NCBI GenBank assembly: GCA_934444365.1
Contig: CAKSCM010000005.1
Span: forward strand, 73,710 to 137,709
Source of the DNA: an uncultured Eubacteriales bacterium
Lineage (GTDB): Bacteria > Bacillota > Clostridia > Oscillospirales > Acutalibacteraceae
Length of the DNA stretch: 64,000 bases
Direction: 5' to 3'
Shown here: piece after piece, positions 28,433-37,403 of the stretch
How the letters are laid out: the number at the start of each line of letters is the position of its first letter
Position numbering within the stretch: the first letter of the stretch is position 1
Position numbers and translations under genes: made by a program
The notes under the pieces: model-generated
What the model saw: the letters and a program-made list of their open reading frames with translations, nothing else
What the model was told of the DNA's origin: nothing
The model's database searches: none

Positions 28433-29515
28433 TTATTCTCCCTCCTCCATTAGCTTTATAAACCTGTCGAACAAGAATTCGGTGTCCTTGGGTCCGGAAC
28501 AGGCCTCGGGGTGAAACTGCACCGAGAAGGCCCTTTTACCGGGATAAAATGCCCCCTCGTTCGTGCCGTCGTTAGCGTTTATAAAGCTCTGTTTCGCACC
28601 GATTTTTTCAAGACTTTCGCCCTTTACGGCGTAACCGTGGTTCTGGCTCGATATAAACACCCGGCCGCCACTTAGTTCCTTTACCGGCTGGTTTACTCCC
28701 CTGTGGCCGTATTTAAGCTTTTCGGTCTTTGCTCCGGCGGCGAGAGCCAAAAGCTGATGCCCGAGGCATATTCCGAACATCGGAATTTTACCGAAGAGCT
28801 TTCTTATCTCCTCAACAACCTTTGTGTTATCGGCCGGATCTCCCGGGCCGTTTGAAAGCATTACTCCGTCGAATTCTTGTGACAGAACATACTGAGCGTG
28901 AGTATCAAAGGGCAAAAGCGTCACTTCACAACCACGCTTTGTAAGGGATCTTACAATGTTCGTTTTGTGACCGAAATCATACAGCGCAACGCGGTGTTTT
29001 TGCTCACCGTCAGCGGTAAAAACGATTTCTTTTTTTGTGCTTACCGCTTCGACCGAGCCGCTCACCCTATATTCGGAAAGCTTATTCAAAAATCCCGCCA
29101 TATCATCGGGCAAAGCATCGGTGATAGCGGCGTTCATAACACCGTGTTCGCGAATAAGCAGGGTAAGCGCTCTGGTGTCGACTCCGCATACCGCCGTTAT
29201 TCCGTGGCTTTTGAGAAAATCACCGACGGTGCCGCCGCTTCTGAAATTCGAGGGCGTTTCGCACTGATCGTGAACGATATATCCGCGTGCAAAGCAGCTT
29301 TCCGACTCGCAATCCTCGGGTATAAAGCCGTAATTTCCTATAAGCGGAAAGGTCTGCATTATTATCTGTCCAAAGTAGCTCGGATCGGTCAGGGTCTCAA
29401 TGTATCCGCCCATTCCGGTGGTAAAAACAAGCTCACCCGTGACCGGTCGGTCGTCTCCGAAGAAATTTCCTTCAAAAACATGACCGTCGGCAAGTATTAT
29501 ATAGGCTTTTTTCAT
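28433..29515 (-). CDS. carA: Carbamoyl-phosphate synthase small subunit
   Basis: 360 residues, standard length. N-terminal CPSase-interaction domain (LADGHVFEGNFFG, TGMGGYIETLTDPSYFGQI) and C-terminal class I glutamine amidotransferase with SNGPGDP, nucleophile Cys in FGICLGHQLLALA, and the FHPEA histidine-glutamate pair. Releases ammonia from glutamine and passes it to CarB, which follows with no gap. RBS is a G-rich stretch (GGGGGAG). Location inside the arg cluster suggests arginine-linked control of this copy. Confidence 0.96.
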   Translation of the reverse strand: MKKAYIILADGHVFEGNFFGDDRPVTGELVFTTGMGGYIETLTDPSYFGQIIMQTFPLIGNYGFIPEDCESESCFARGYIVHDQCETPSNFRSGGTVGDFLKSHGITAVCGVDTRALTLLIREHGVMNAAITDALPDDMAGFLNKLSEYRVSGSVEAVSTKKEIVFTADGEQKHRVALYDFGHKTNIVRSLTKRGCEVTLLPFDTHAQYVLSQEFDGVMLSNGPGDPADNTKVVEEIRKLFGKIPMFGICLGHQLLALAAGAKTEKLKYGHRGVNQPVKELSGGRVFISSQNHGYAVKGESLEKIGAKQSFINANDGTNEGAFYPGKRAFSVQFHPEACSGPKDTEFLFDRFIKLMEEGE

Positions 29516-29620
29516 TATCGGTTACTCCCCCTGACCGCTGATATTTTAAATTATTTATTTTTGATGATTGCGCCGCACCCGACAGACAAGAACAGGTTTT
29601 GCCGGGGGCAATCCCCTTGT

Positions 29621-30562
29621 TTAAAGATCGAACCCGCCGTGATCGCTGTATGAGCCTTTACCTCCCATGAGCTTTACCATAACCGCCTTTTGGGCATGCA
29701 GACGGTTCTCGGCCTCGTCAAAAATCTCATTTGCATGAGCCTCGAAGACCTCGGCCGTTATCTCCTCACCTCTGTGAGCCGGCAGGCAGTGCAGCACCAT
29801 CGCATCCTTTTCGGCGGCCGACATAACACTATCGTTTATCTGGTAATCTTTAAATATCTCCTTGCGAAGAGCCGCTTCACTCTCCTGTCCCATCGACGCC
29901 CAGACATCGGTATAAAGCACGTCGGCGTCCTTCGCGGCGAGCAGAATATCATCGGTGCACAAAAATTCGCCGTTTTCACTCGCCCATTTGCAGATTTTCT
30001 CATCGGGACGGTGATCATCCGGGCAGGCTATCGCCACGCTCATTCCCATTTTAATTCCGCCGACAATAAGTGAGTTCGCCATATTGTTGCCGTCGCCTAT
30101 AAAGCACATTTTAAGTCCCGAAAGAGCCCCCTTGTGTTCCCTTATCGTCATAAGATCGGCCAACACCTGGCAGGGATGAGCATAGTCGGTAAGGCCGTTT
30201 ATTATCGGAATCGAACCGTACTTTGCAAGGTTTTCGACCTCCGACTGCTCGAAGGTTCTTATCATGATACCGCTTAAATACCTCGAAAGCACACGCGCCG
30301 TATCCTGTACCGGCTCTCCGCGGCCGATCTGCAGATCGCGCGGACTTAAAAAGAGGGCCTGTCCACCGAGCTCAAACATACCGGTTTCAAAGGATACCCT
30401 GGTACGGGTGGAGGATTTCTGGAATATCATTCCGAGGCTTTTACCCTTTAAATATTTATGCTCAATGCCGTTTTTGCGCTCATATTTAAGCTGATCGGCA
30501 AGATTCAGTATCTCGATTATTTCCTCTCCCGAAAGATCGGCAAGCTTTAATAAATGTTCCAT
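29621..30562 (-). CDS. argF: Ornithine carbamoyltransferase
   Basis: 313 residues. Carbamoyl-phosphate site SSTRTRVSFE, second-substrate motifs HPCQVLADL and HCLPAHRGEE. Condenses carbamoyl phosphate with ornithine to citrulline in the cytoplasm. It lies 25 nt after argD and 105 nt before carA, so its co-substrate supply is encoded in the same transcript. Confidence 0.95.
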   Translation of the reverse strand: MEHLLKLADLSGEEIIEILNLADQLKYERKNGIEHKYLKGKSLGMIFQKSSTRTRVSFETGMFELGGQALFLSPRDLQIGRGEPVQDTARVLSRYLSGIMIRTFEQSEVENLAKYGSIPIINGLTDYAHPCQVLADLMTIREHKGALSGLKMCFIGDGNNMANSLIVGGIKMGMSVAIACPDDHRPDEKICKWASENGEFLCTDDILLAAKDADVLYTDVWASMGQESEAALRKEIFKDYQINDSVMSAAEKDAMVLHCLPAHRGEEITAEVFEAHANEIFDEAENRLHAQKAVMVKLMGGKGSYSDHGGFDL

Positions 30563-30587
30563 TTTTCATTCCTCCGTTTTTCATTTC

Positions 30588-31961
30588 TTAGTGGATGTAT
30601 CCCGAGTGATCGTGACAATTACAGCCGTCATCACAGCAATCATCGTCATGTCCGCAAGCATCGCCGTCGCGGCAGTCATCACAATCATCGTCGCAACATT
30701 CGTCGCCGCAACAATCATCATCGCAATCGCATTGTTCTTCAAAACCGCCATGACCGCCGGCTGACGGCTCGTCGATCTTTTTGCCGTCGATGGTTAAAAC
30801 CACCGTCTCGATCGCATTTAACAGCTCGTTTTCGTCAATGTTGAGCGGCGGCAAAAGACGTATCTTATTTTTAGCCGTAAGCACAAGCACCCCGGCCGCC
30901 ATACATTCCTTTACAACGTCCGACGGCGCTTTATCGCTTTCAAAGCCTATCATCATGCCGAGCCCCGATATATTCTTGATCTTTTCGCATGATGAGAGCC
31001 GCTGCCTTACAAGCTCTCCCTTTCTTTTAACGCCATTTAAAAACTCATCGTTTATACGGCTTATTATGCTGTACGCTCCGGCGGCGCAAACGGGATTGCC
31101 GCCGAAGGTTGAGCCGTGATCGCCGAAAGATAACACATCGGCCGTCTTTTTGCCGAAAAGTGTAGCACCTATGGGCAGTCCGCCGCCGAGACCCTTGGCC
31201 GACGTTACAATATCCGGCGAAATGCCGTACTGCATATAAGCGTAAAATGAACCCGTTCTGCCGACTCCGGTTTGAACCTCGTCGACTATAAGCAGAATAT
31301 CGTTATCCGCCGCAAAGCCGGCAACCTTTTCGACATAGTCCTTTTCGAGGGCTATAACGCCGCCCTCGCCCTGAACGAGCTCGAGCATCACAGCGCAGAT
31401 TTTATCTTTATATTCGCTCTCGCAAAGCTTTTTAATGCCTTCAAAATCGTTGGCCTTCGCAAAAACAAAGCCCTCGGTAAAGGGTCCGAAATCCTTGTGA
31501 AAAACCTCCTGACCGGTTGCCGAAAGGGTAGTTACGGTTCTGCCGTGAAAGCTGTTTTCGAGGGTGATTATTACATTCCGTCCGTCTCCGTATTTGTCCG
31601 AAGAATATTTTCTCGCCGTTTTTATCGCGCACTCGTTGGCCTCCGCTCCGCTGTTTGAAAAAAACACCTTGCTCATGCCGGATTTTTCGCAAAGCAGCTT
31701 CGCCAAAGCCACCTGCGGCTCGGTATAATAAAGGTTGGAGGTATGCTGCAAACGGCAAAGCTGGGCCGTTACGGCGCTCACCCACTCGTCATCGCACGCT
31801 CCGAAGCTGTTAACGCCTATACCGGAAGTAAGATCGGTATACTGCTTGCCCTTCTCATCGTAAAAGGCCGAGCCGATCCCTTCGGTTATAACAAGGTCGT
31901 TGCGGCGGTATGTGCCGGCTATATAACGCGAGTCGAGCTTTTTTATCGTTTCTGAGTTCAT
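30588..31961 (-). CDS. argD: Acetylornithine aminotransferase with Cys/Asp-rich C-terminal tail
   Basis: 457 residues. Residues 1-~395 are a complete class III PLP aminotransferase: GSGAEANE-type NSGAEANECAIKTARK, FHGRTVTTL, VDEVQTGVGRTG, and the PLP lysine in TSAKGLGGGLPIGA. Converts N-acetylglutamate semialdehyde to N-acetylornithine. The last ~57 residues are not part of the family: after a Gly/His linker comes a segment with 13 cysteines arranged as CC and C-x-C pairs among Asp, plus three histidines near the end, reminiscent of metal-binding tails. The tail DNA is itself repetitive (GAC/TGC-like codons), so slippage expansion is possible. No frameshift is needed to read through. Confidence 0.94.
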   Translation of the reverse strand: MNSETIKKLDSRYIAGTYRRNDLVITEGIGSAFYDEKGKQYTDLTSGIGVNSFGACDDEWVSAVTAQLCRLQHTSNLYYTEPQVALAKLLCEKSGMSKVFFSNSGAEANECAIKTARKYSSDKYGDGRNVIITLENSFHGRTVTTLSATGQEVFHKDFGPFTEGFVFAKANDFEGIKKLCESEYKDKICAVMLELVQGEGGVIALEKDYVEKVAGFAADNDILLIVDEVQTGVGRTGSFYAYMQYGISPDIVTSAKGLGGGLPIGATLFGKKTADVLSFGDHGSTFGGNPVCAAGAYSIISRINDEFLNGVKRKGELVRQRLSSCEKIKNISGLGMMIGFESDKAPSDVVKECMAAGVLVLTAKNKIRLLPPLNIDENELLNAIETVVLTIDGKKIDEPSAGGHGGFEEQCDCDDDCCGDECCDDDCDDCRDGDACGHDDDCCDDGCNCHDHSGYIH

Positions 31962-32039
31962 CTGAAAACCCCGTTCCTTTCGGATTTTTCTTTTTTGTCG
32001 CCGCTTGAATCGGCAGTCTTTTTTGTTTTTTCGTTTTTT

Positions 32040-32170
32040 CGCGAAGGCGTCAGCCGCGCTGACAAAGGGCCCCTTTTTTATAATTTAAAGCCCTTAAACC
32101 GGAGCCGCTCTTTGGGGCTCTTTGGGGCCCTTTTGTCTTTGCCCGCAAAACGGGCAAAGGCGCCTTCGCG
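32040..32170. repeat. Four-arm intergenic structured element, copy D
   Basis: Outer stem CGCGAAGGCG/CGCCTTCGCG (perfect, 10 bp) encloses GTCAGC-CGC-GCTGAC, then AAAGGGCCCC (32064) with GGGGCCCTTT (32124), then CTTTGCCCG/CGGGCAAAG. The arm order matches copies A-C while the outer-stem sequence differs in both strands. AACAAAATAT follows at 32186. Lies inside the arg operon, between argB and argD. Confidence 0.75.
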
Positions 32171-32268
32171 GCCGCCCGGAAATTAAACAAAATATTATAA
32201 AAGTCCGCTTTAAGGCTTCTGCCGATAAGTCAGAAAACCGGTAGATAGTCTTAAATCTTGTCCGCTTA

Positions 32269-33120
32269 TCAGACAAACATTGTGCCGATTCCCTCATCGG
32301 TAAGGGTTTCAATAAGAATCGAATGAGGAATCCGTCCGTCAATTATAAACACCCTTTTGACTCCGCGGCGTATAGCCTCAATACAGCATTCAACCTTTGG
32401 TATCATGCCGCCCGATATAACCCCTTCGCGCACAAGCCGCGGCGCGTCGCTGACGTTAACTACCGGAATAAGGGTGGACGGATCGTCCTTGTCCTTTAAA
32501 ATTCCGACCGTATCGGTCATGGATATAAAGCTTTCGGCCTTTAAGGTTCCGGCAATCCTGGCAGCGGCAGTATCGGCGTTTACGTTATATACGTTGCCGT
32601 CATCGTCGCATGCGACGGTCGATATCACCGGAATATACCCTTTTTCAAGAACATCGAGAATAATCGACGCATCGACCGAGGTTATATCGCCGACAAAGCC
32701 GAGCTCCTTGCGCATAGGCTTTGCCTTTAGCATTGCGCCGTCTATTCCGCAAAGCCCCACCGCCTTGCCGCCGAGCGATTCTATCATATTAACAAGGCTT
32801 TTGTTGATTTTACCGGCCAGCACCATTTGTACGACCTCGACCGTTTCCTTATCGGTAACCCGAAGCCCGTCTACAAATTCGGTGGTCTTGCCGATTTTTC
32901 TTAATTCCTCGGAAATTTCCGGTCCGCCTCCGTGCACAAGCACTACCTTGACCCCTATAAGGGACATCAGCACAATATCCCTCATTACAGCCGCTTTTAA
33001 TTCCTCGTTTATCATGGCGTTTCCGCCGTACTTTATAACAAGGATCTTATCGGTGTAACGCTGAATGTATGGCAGCGCATGCACCAGCACGCTCGCCCTT
33101 TGGGCATTGGTTATATCCAT
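32269..33120 (-). CDS. argB: Acetylglutamate kinase
   Basis: 283 residues. Amino-acid kinase fold: VIKYGGNAM, LVHGGGPEIS, GLRVTDKETVEVVQMVL, VNADTAAARIA and EGVISGGMIPKV. Phosphorylates N-acetylglutamate. The N-terminal ~20 residues before the kinase core (AQRASVLVHALPYIQRY) are the type that in arginine-sensitive enzymes forms the hexamer-building helix, so feedback inhibition by arginine is plausible. 76 nt after argJ. Confidence 0.96.
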   Translation of the reverse strand: MDITNAQRASVLVHALPYIQRYTDKILVIKYGGNAMINEELKAAVMRDIVLMSLIGVKVVLVHGGGPEISEELRKIGKTTEFVDGLRVTDKETVEVVQMVLAGKINKSLVNMIESLGGKAVGLCGIDGAMLKAKPMRKELGFVGDITSVDASIILDVLEKGYIPVISTVACDDDGNVYNVNADTAAARIAGTLKAESFISMTDTVGILKDKDDPSTLIPVVNVSDAPRLVREGVISGGMIPKVECCIEAIRRGVKRVFIIDGRIPHSILIETLTDEGIGTMFV

Positions 33121-33196
33121 CGGTCGGTCTCCTTTTTGTTTTTCTCTCGTATCGTACTTTTAAAATACAAGGCACAGCATTTACAATTGTTTATTT

Positions 33197-34408
33197 TCAG
33201 GTTCTGTAGTCCCCGTTTATTTTAACATAATCATAGGTCAGATCACAACCCCATGCGGTGGCCTCAAAGTCGCCCGAATTAAGATTTATTGCGACGGTCA
33301 CCTCATCGCTTGAAAGCACTTTCTTTGCCTTCTCCTCCGAAAAATCGACGCCCGATCCGGCCGCGCAAACCTCCACGCTGCCGTTTTCCGACGAAAACGA
33401 TACGTCGATTTTATTGACGTCCACGTCCGCGCCGCTGTATCCTACGGCGCACAGCACCCGTCCCCAGTTGGCGTCCGCGCCGAACATCGCCGCTTTAAAA
33501 AGACTTGAGGATATAACCGATTTTGCAACGGTCTTGGCGGTCGGTTTATCCTTTACGCCGCTGACACTGCAGGTTATAAGCTTAGTTGCACCCTCGCCGT
33601 CCTTCGCTATTTTACGGCAGAGATTTTTGGTAACGGCTCCGAGTGCCTCACAAAAGGCCGAATAATCCTCTCCATCGCCGGTTATTTTTTTGTTTCCGGC
33701 AAGTCCGCTCGCCATTACGCTGACCATATCGTTGGTAGAGGTATCTCCGTCAACGCTTATCATATTAAAGGAATCCTCAACATCGTGTGAAAGCGCCTTT
33801 TGCAGCATTTCGGGCGAGATATCGACATCGCTCGTTACAAACACAAGCATGGTCGCCATATTGGGATGTATCATTCCCGAGCCCTTTGCAATTCCGCCCA
33901 CGACGCATTTTTTGCCGTCCGCCGTAAATTCGACCGCAAATTGCTTATCCATCGTATCGGTCGTCATTATGGCCTGGGCGGCCGGCGACGGATCGCTGCC
34001 GAGGGAGGCAACAAGCTCGCTCATCCCGTTTTTAATTGGGGTTATATCAAGCGGCTGACCTATAACTCCGGTCGACGCCACTATAACGTCCGACGCACTG
34101 ATATCGGCGTATTCCTCGCACAGCGAGCACATATCCCGTGCGATTTCTATTCCGTTTTCGTTGCAGGTGTTGGCATTTCCGGAATTGCAGATTATCGCCC
34201 TTGCGTATCCGTCGGCAACGTTTTCCTTTGTAACGTATATCGGCGCACCCTTTACAAGATTTTTTGTGTAAACACAGGCCGCCGCCGCCCGTTTTTCGCA
34301 CACTATAAGGGCGAGGTCCTTTTTCGACCGGTTCTTCCTTATTCCGCAATGCACGCCCGACGCCTTAAATCCCTTTGCGGCGGTTACAGAACCATTTATA
34401 ATCTTCAT
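33197..34408 (-). CDS. argJ: Bifunctional ornithine acetyltransferase / N-acetylglutamate synthase
   Basis: 403 residues. Autoprocessed Ntn-type enzyme: cleavage/nucleophile motif KGSGMIHPNMATML, with the nucleophilic Thr at the start of the beta chain. Transfers the acetyl group from N-acetylornithine to glutamate; the presence of a full-length family member and absence of argA/argE here fits the cyclic acetyl pathway. 7 nt after argC. Confidence 0.95.
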   Translation of the reverse strand: MKIINGSVTAAKGFKASGVHCGIRKNRSKKDLALIVCEKRAAAACVYTKNLVKGAPIYVTKENVADGYARAIICNSGNANTCNENGIEIARDMCSLCEEYADISASDVIVASTGVIGQPLDITPIKNGMSELVASLGSDPSPAAQAIMTTDTMDKQFAVEFTADGKKCVVGGIAKGSGMIHPNMATMLVFVTSDVDISPEMLQKALSHDVEDSFNMISVDGDTSTNDMVSVMASGLAGNKKITGDGEDYSAFCEALGAVTKNLCRKIAKDGEGATKLITCSVSGVKDKPTAKTVAKSVISSSLFKAAMFGADANWGRVLCAVGYSGADVDVNKIDVSFSSENGSVEVCAAGSGVDFSEEKAKKVLSSDEVTVAINLNSGDFEATAWGCDLTYDYVKINGDYRT

Positions 34409-34415
34409 AAATCTA

Positions 34416-35354
34416 TCACTCCTTTATGTCAAGTCCCAAGGTTTCTTCAAATCCGAGCATGATGTTCATGCACTGCACCGCCGCTCCCGACGCCCCCTTG
34501 CCGAGATTGTCAAAAAGCGCGGTAACGCTCATGCGTTCGTCGTTTCCCGATACTATAAGCTCCATATTATCGTACCCCGAAAGGTTTCCGGCGAATATCG
34601 ACCCGGCCAAGTCTTTTTTAACCTTTATAAGCTTCGAGCCGGCATAGTGAGCGCTAAGCTCCTCAAAAAGTTCATCGCACGATACCTTTTTCTTCATATC
34701 GTTTGCAAAAAGCGGTACGGTAACGGCCATACCGCTGTAATAATCGTCCACAATCGGGAAAAACGCCGGGAAATTTTCAAGCGAGCAGACATGCTTCATT
34801 TCCTTTAAATGCTTGTGCTGCTGAGAAAGACCGTAAAGCTTGGGCGAATACATCTCCCTGCTTTTTTCCTTTTCGTAATCGGCTATCATAGCCTTTCCGC
34901 CGCCGCTGTATCCGGTAAGCGAAAAGCACGATATAAGGCTATCTGCCGAAATTATCCCCCTTTTAACAAGAGGATAAACTATCGAGATGAATCCGCTCGC
35001 ATGGCAGCCGGGAACCGCAACGCGATTGCTTTTTGCGATTGATGAACGGTGCAGGTCGGACAGTTCGGCAAAGCCGTATGCAAAATCCGTGTCGGTACGG
35101 TGGGCGGTAGAGGTGTCGATTATCTTTACCTCCTCGCCCTTTAATATGTCGCAAATTCCCCTCGACGCCTCGTCCGGCAGACACAAAAACGCAATGTCGG
35201 CCGCTCTTATAAGCCTTGCCCTTTCGGAGAGATCCTTCCTGAGTTCCGGCGATATGCTCAAAAACTCGATGTTTTCAAACTTTTCCAGCCGCTCGTTTAT
35301 GCGAAGCCCCGTGGTTCCGCTGTTGCCGTCTATAAATACCCGTATTTTTTTCAT
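34416..35354 (-). CDS. argC: N-acetyl-gamma-glutamyl-phosphate reductase (short type)
   Basis: 312 residues from the ATG of MKKIRVFIDGNSGTTG, which is the family N-terminus; an upstream frame extension of 36 codons lacks similarity and is dropped. NAD(P) domain with GNSGTTGLRI, catalytic cysteine in VAVPGCHASGF, and TGYSGGGK. The short length and GNSGTTG loop put it in the type 2 ArgC group. Reduces acetylglutamyl phosphate to the semialdehyde used by ArgD. Confidence 0.93.
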   Translation of the reverse strand: MKKIRVFIDGNSGTTGLRINERLEKFENIEFLSISPELRKDLSERARLIRAADIAFLCLPDEASRGICDILKGEEVKIIDTSTAHRTDTDFAYGFAELSDLHRSSIAKSNRVAVPGCHASGFISIVYPLVKRGIISADSLISCFSLTGYSGGGKAMIADYEKEKSREMYSPKLYGLSQQHKHLKEMKHVCSLENFPAFFPIVDDYYSGMAVTVPLFANDMKKKVSCDELFEELSAHYAGSKLIKVKKDLAGSIFAGNLSGYDNMELIVSGNDERMSVTALFDNLGKGASGAAVQCMNIMLGFEETLGLDIKE

Positions 35355-35557
35355 GAATACCGTCCGCCGTCTCCCCAAAAACCGGAATACGGCCCCTGAT
35401 CCTTTCCTGTTTTTAAAATCCGCCGGAGCAAAATTTAAGCCCCGGCGTATTTTATCGGTCACAATCGCTTAAAATGCGACGCTTTGACACTTTTATGGTA
35501 TAACAAGGGCTAACAACAAAGCACCTTTCGCTATTAACCTCTGTTATATTTCAAATC

Positions 35558-36781
35558 TTATTTTTTAAGCCGTTTTTGCGCCTGAACCTTTATCGGAAGA
35601 CCGAAAAGATTTATAAATCCGGCCGAATCCTTCTGGTCGTAAACCTCGTCCTCGTCAAAGGTTGCTATCTCCTCGTCGTAAAGCGAATAGGGCGACACAA
35701 CCCCGGCGTTTATCATATTTCCCTTGTAAAGCTTTAAGGTAACGTCCCCGGTTACATACTCCTGGGTTTTATCGACAAAGGCCGACAGCGCCTCCCTCAG
35801 CGGAGTAAACCACTGACCGAAGTATACAAGCTCGGCAAACCGCGAAGCTACAAGCTCCTTATAATGCTGGGTGTCGCGATCAAGACAAAGGGTCTCGAGC
35901 ACCTGATGAGCCCTGTAAAGGATGGTGCCGCCGGGCGTTTCGTAAACTCCGCGCGACTTCATTCCGACAAGCCGGTTCTCGACCAGATCGGCAAGACCTA
36001 TACCGTTTTCGCCGCCGAGCTTGTTTAAGGTCTCGATCATTTCGACCGCACCGAGCTTTTTGCCGTCGATCGCCACCGGAACGCCCTTTTCGAAGCTTAT
36101 CTTCACATAGGTCGGCTTATCCGGTGCCATTTCGGGCGAAACTCCCATTTCAAGGAAGCCCGGCTCGTTGTACTTAGGTTCGTTTGCGGGATTTTCAAGG
36201 TCAAGTCCCTCGTGCGAAAGGTGCCACAGGTTTTTGTCCTTGGAATAATTGGTTTCCCTGTTTATCTTAAGAGGAATGTTATGGGCCTCGGCATATTCGA
36301 TCTCTTCCTCACGCGATTTTATGTCCCATATCCTCCACGGAGCTATTATTTTCATTTCGGGAGCAAGGGCCTTTATCGTAAGCTCAAAACGCACCTGATC
36401 GTTGCCCTTACCGGTGCAGCCGTGGCAAATGGCGTCGGCACCCTCTTTTTTTGCTATTTCGACTATCCTCTTGGCAATTATCGGACGGGCAAAGGAGGTA
36501 CCGAGCAGATAATCCCCCTCGTAAACCGCACCGGCTTTAACGGTGGGATAAATATAATCCTCAACAAATTCCTTTTTAAGGTCCTCGATGTAAAGCTTTG
36601 AAGCGCCGGTCTTTTTGGCCTTTTCCTCAAGTCCGTCAAGCTCGGTTCCCTGTCCGACGTCTCCCGATACGGCTATGACCTCACAGTTATTGTAATTCTC
36701 CTTAAGCCAGGGAATTATTATTGATGTATCAAGTCCGCCGGAATAGGCGAGCACTACCTTTTTAATGCTTGTATCACTCAT
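35558..36781 (-). CDS. argG: Argininosuccinate synthase
   Basis: 407 residues. PP-loop VLAYSGGLDTSIIIPWL, GDVGQG, HGCTGKGNDQVRFE and NLWHLSHEGLDLENP. Joins citrulline and aspartate using ATP. First gene of the minus-strand arginine cluster, directly behind a consensus promoter with an overlapping inverted repeat. argH, the partner that completes arginine synthesis, is not in the window. A possible stem-loop (TATAACA/TGTTATA arms, ~35497-35546) lies between argG and argC. Confidence 0.96.
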   Translation of the reverse strand: MSDTSIKKVVLAYSGGLDTSIIIPWLKENYNNCEVIAVSGDVGQGTELDGLEEKAKKTGASKLYIEDLKKEFVEDYIYPTVKAGAVYEGDYLLGTSFARPIIAKRIVEIAKKEGADAICHGCTGKGNDQVRFELTIKALAPEMKIIAPWRIWDIKSREEEIEYAEAHNIPLKINRETNYSKDKNLWHLSHEGLDLENPANEPKYNEPGFLEMGVSPEMAPDKPTYVKISFEKGVPVAIDGKKLGAVEMIETLNKLGGENGIGLADLVENRLVGMKSRGVYETPGGTILYRAHQVLETLCLDRDTQHYKELVASRFAELVYFGQWFTPLREALSAFVDKTQEYVTGDVTLKLYKGNMINAGVVSPYSLYDEEIATFDEDEVYDQKDSAGFINLFGLPIKVQAQKRLKK

Positions 36782-36795
36782 TTTTATTGCCTCCG

Positions 36796-36822
36796 ATGTA
36801 TAATGTTACATTTATTATACAT
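36796..36822. promoter_or_regulatory. Inverted repeat over the argG promoter, candidate arginine operator
   Basis: Perfect 9-bp inverted repeat ATGTATAAT-N9-ATTATACAT covering the -10 hexamer. Adjacent ATGAATATTTATG resembles an ARG-box half (TGAAT-N4-ATTCA) only partly. Binding by an ArgR/AhrC-type repressor is inferred from position and gene content. Confidence 0.5.
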
Positions 36823-36841
36823 AAATATTCATTCTTGTCAA
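36814..36841 (-). promoter_or_regulatory. Consensus sigma-A promoter of the arg-car cluster
   Basis: TTGACA, 16-nt spacer, TATAAT on the minus strand, ~30 nt before the argG ATG. Both hexamers are perfect. Confidence 0.85.
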
Positions 36842-37035
36842 CCCTTTTCCGAGCATTTTTGTGATTTATATGATTTTGCAGTATAAATGCGCCTTAATCG
36901 TCCGTTTTTTTGTGTTTTGCGCCGAGCATTGCGGCTGACAGATGTTGCATATACCGAATTTTTATACATAATTAATGCATTTATACATTATTGCAATTAA
37001 AAAGCATTTTAAAGGAGGATAAAGGCTTTTGGCAA

Positions 37036-37131
37036 TCAGTGCTCCAGCACCGATTTATAGTAATTTCCGAAATCGGCAAGTGCGTCGATTATAGGCAGCA
37101 TCTGCCGTCCGAAATCGGTTAGTCCGGCAGA
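37036..37131 (-). pseudogene. C-terminal remnant of an HxlR-family regulator
   Basis: Minus-strand frame reads AGLTDFGRQMLPIIDALADF followed by GNYYKSVLEH and a stop, which matches the end of HxlR-type winged-helix proteins (SLTEKG-x-x-L-x-P-I-x-x-x-x-x-W/F-G). The upstream part loses similarity, and no start or N-terminal helix-turn-helix is present. On the plus strand a perfect AAAGGAGG (37011-37018) and AT-rich promoter-like sequence run straight into the remnant, so a deletion or inversion removed both the regulator's 5' part and a divergent neighbour. Confidence 0.55.
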
Positions 37132-37170
37132 TGTTTTGAAAAAGTAAAGGCAAATGTAACCGTAAGGCAA

Positions 37171-37219
37171 ACACAAAAACTCCGCTTGCGGTAAATCCTA
37201 CAAACGGAGTTTTTTGTGT
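37171..37219. terminator. Terminator 3' of the coiled-coil gene
   Basis: Stem AAAAACTCCG/CGGAGTTTTTT with 20-nt loop, A-run and T-run on the two sides; effective on both strands by appearance. Confidence 0.75.
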
Positions 37220-37403
37220 ATTCATTCAAATCAAGTGTTGCGCCTATAGAGTCAACGCATCGGTCCCGGTATAAAACGCCCGAACCGGCGCCGTATAGCG
37301 CCTTAAGGTATAATGTACATATCGTTGCGATATATAACACAAAAAGGTTATTATAACGCAAAACTATCCTCGGTTTTCTTTACAGATTACCTTACGCGAA
37401 AAC

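Noticed and set aside
30554..30844. His/Arg-rich plus-strand frame opposite the argD tail
   Set aside because: Antisense reflection of the Cys/Asp codon repeats of ArgD.
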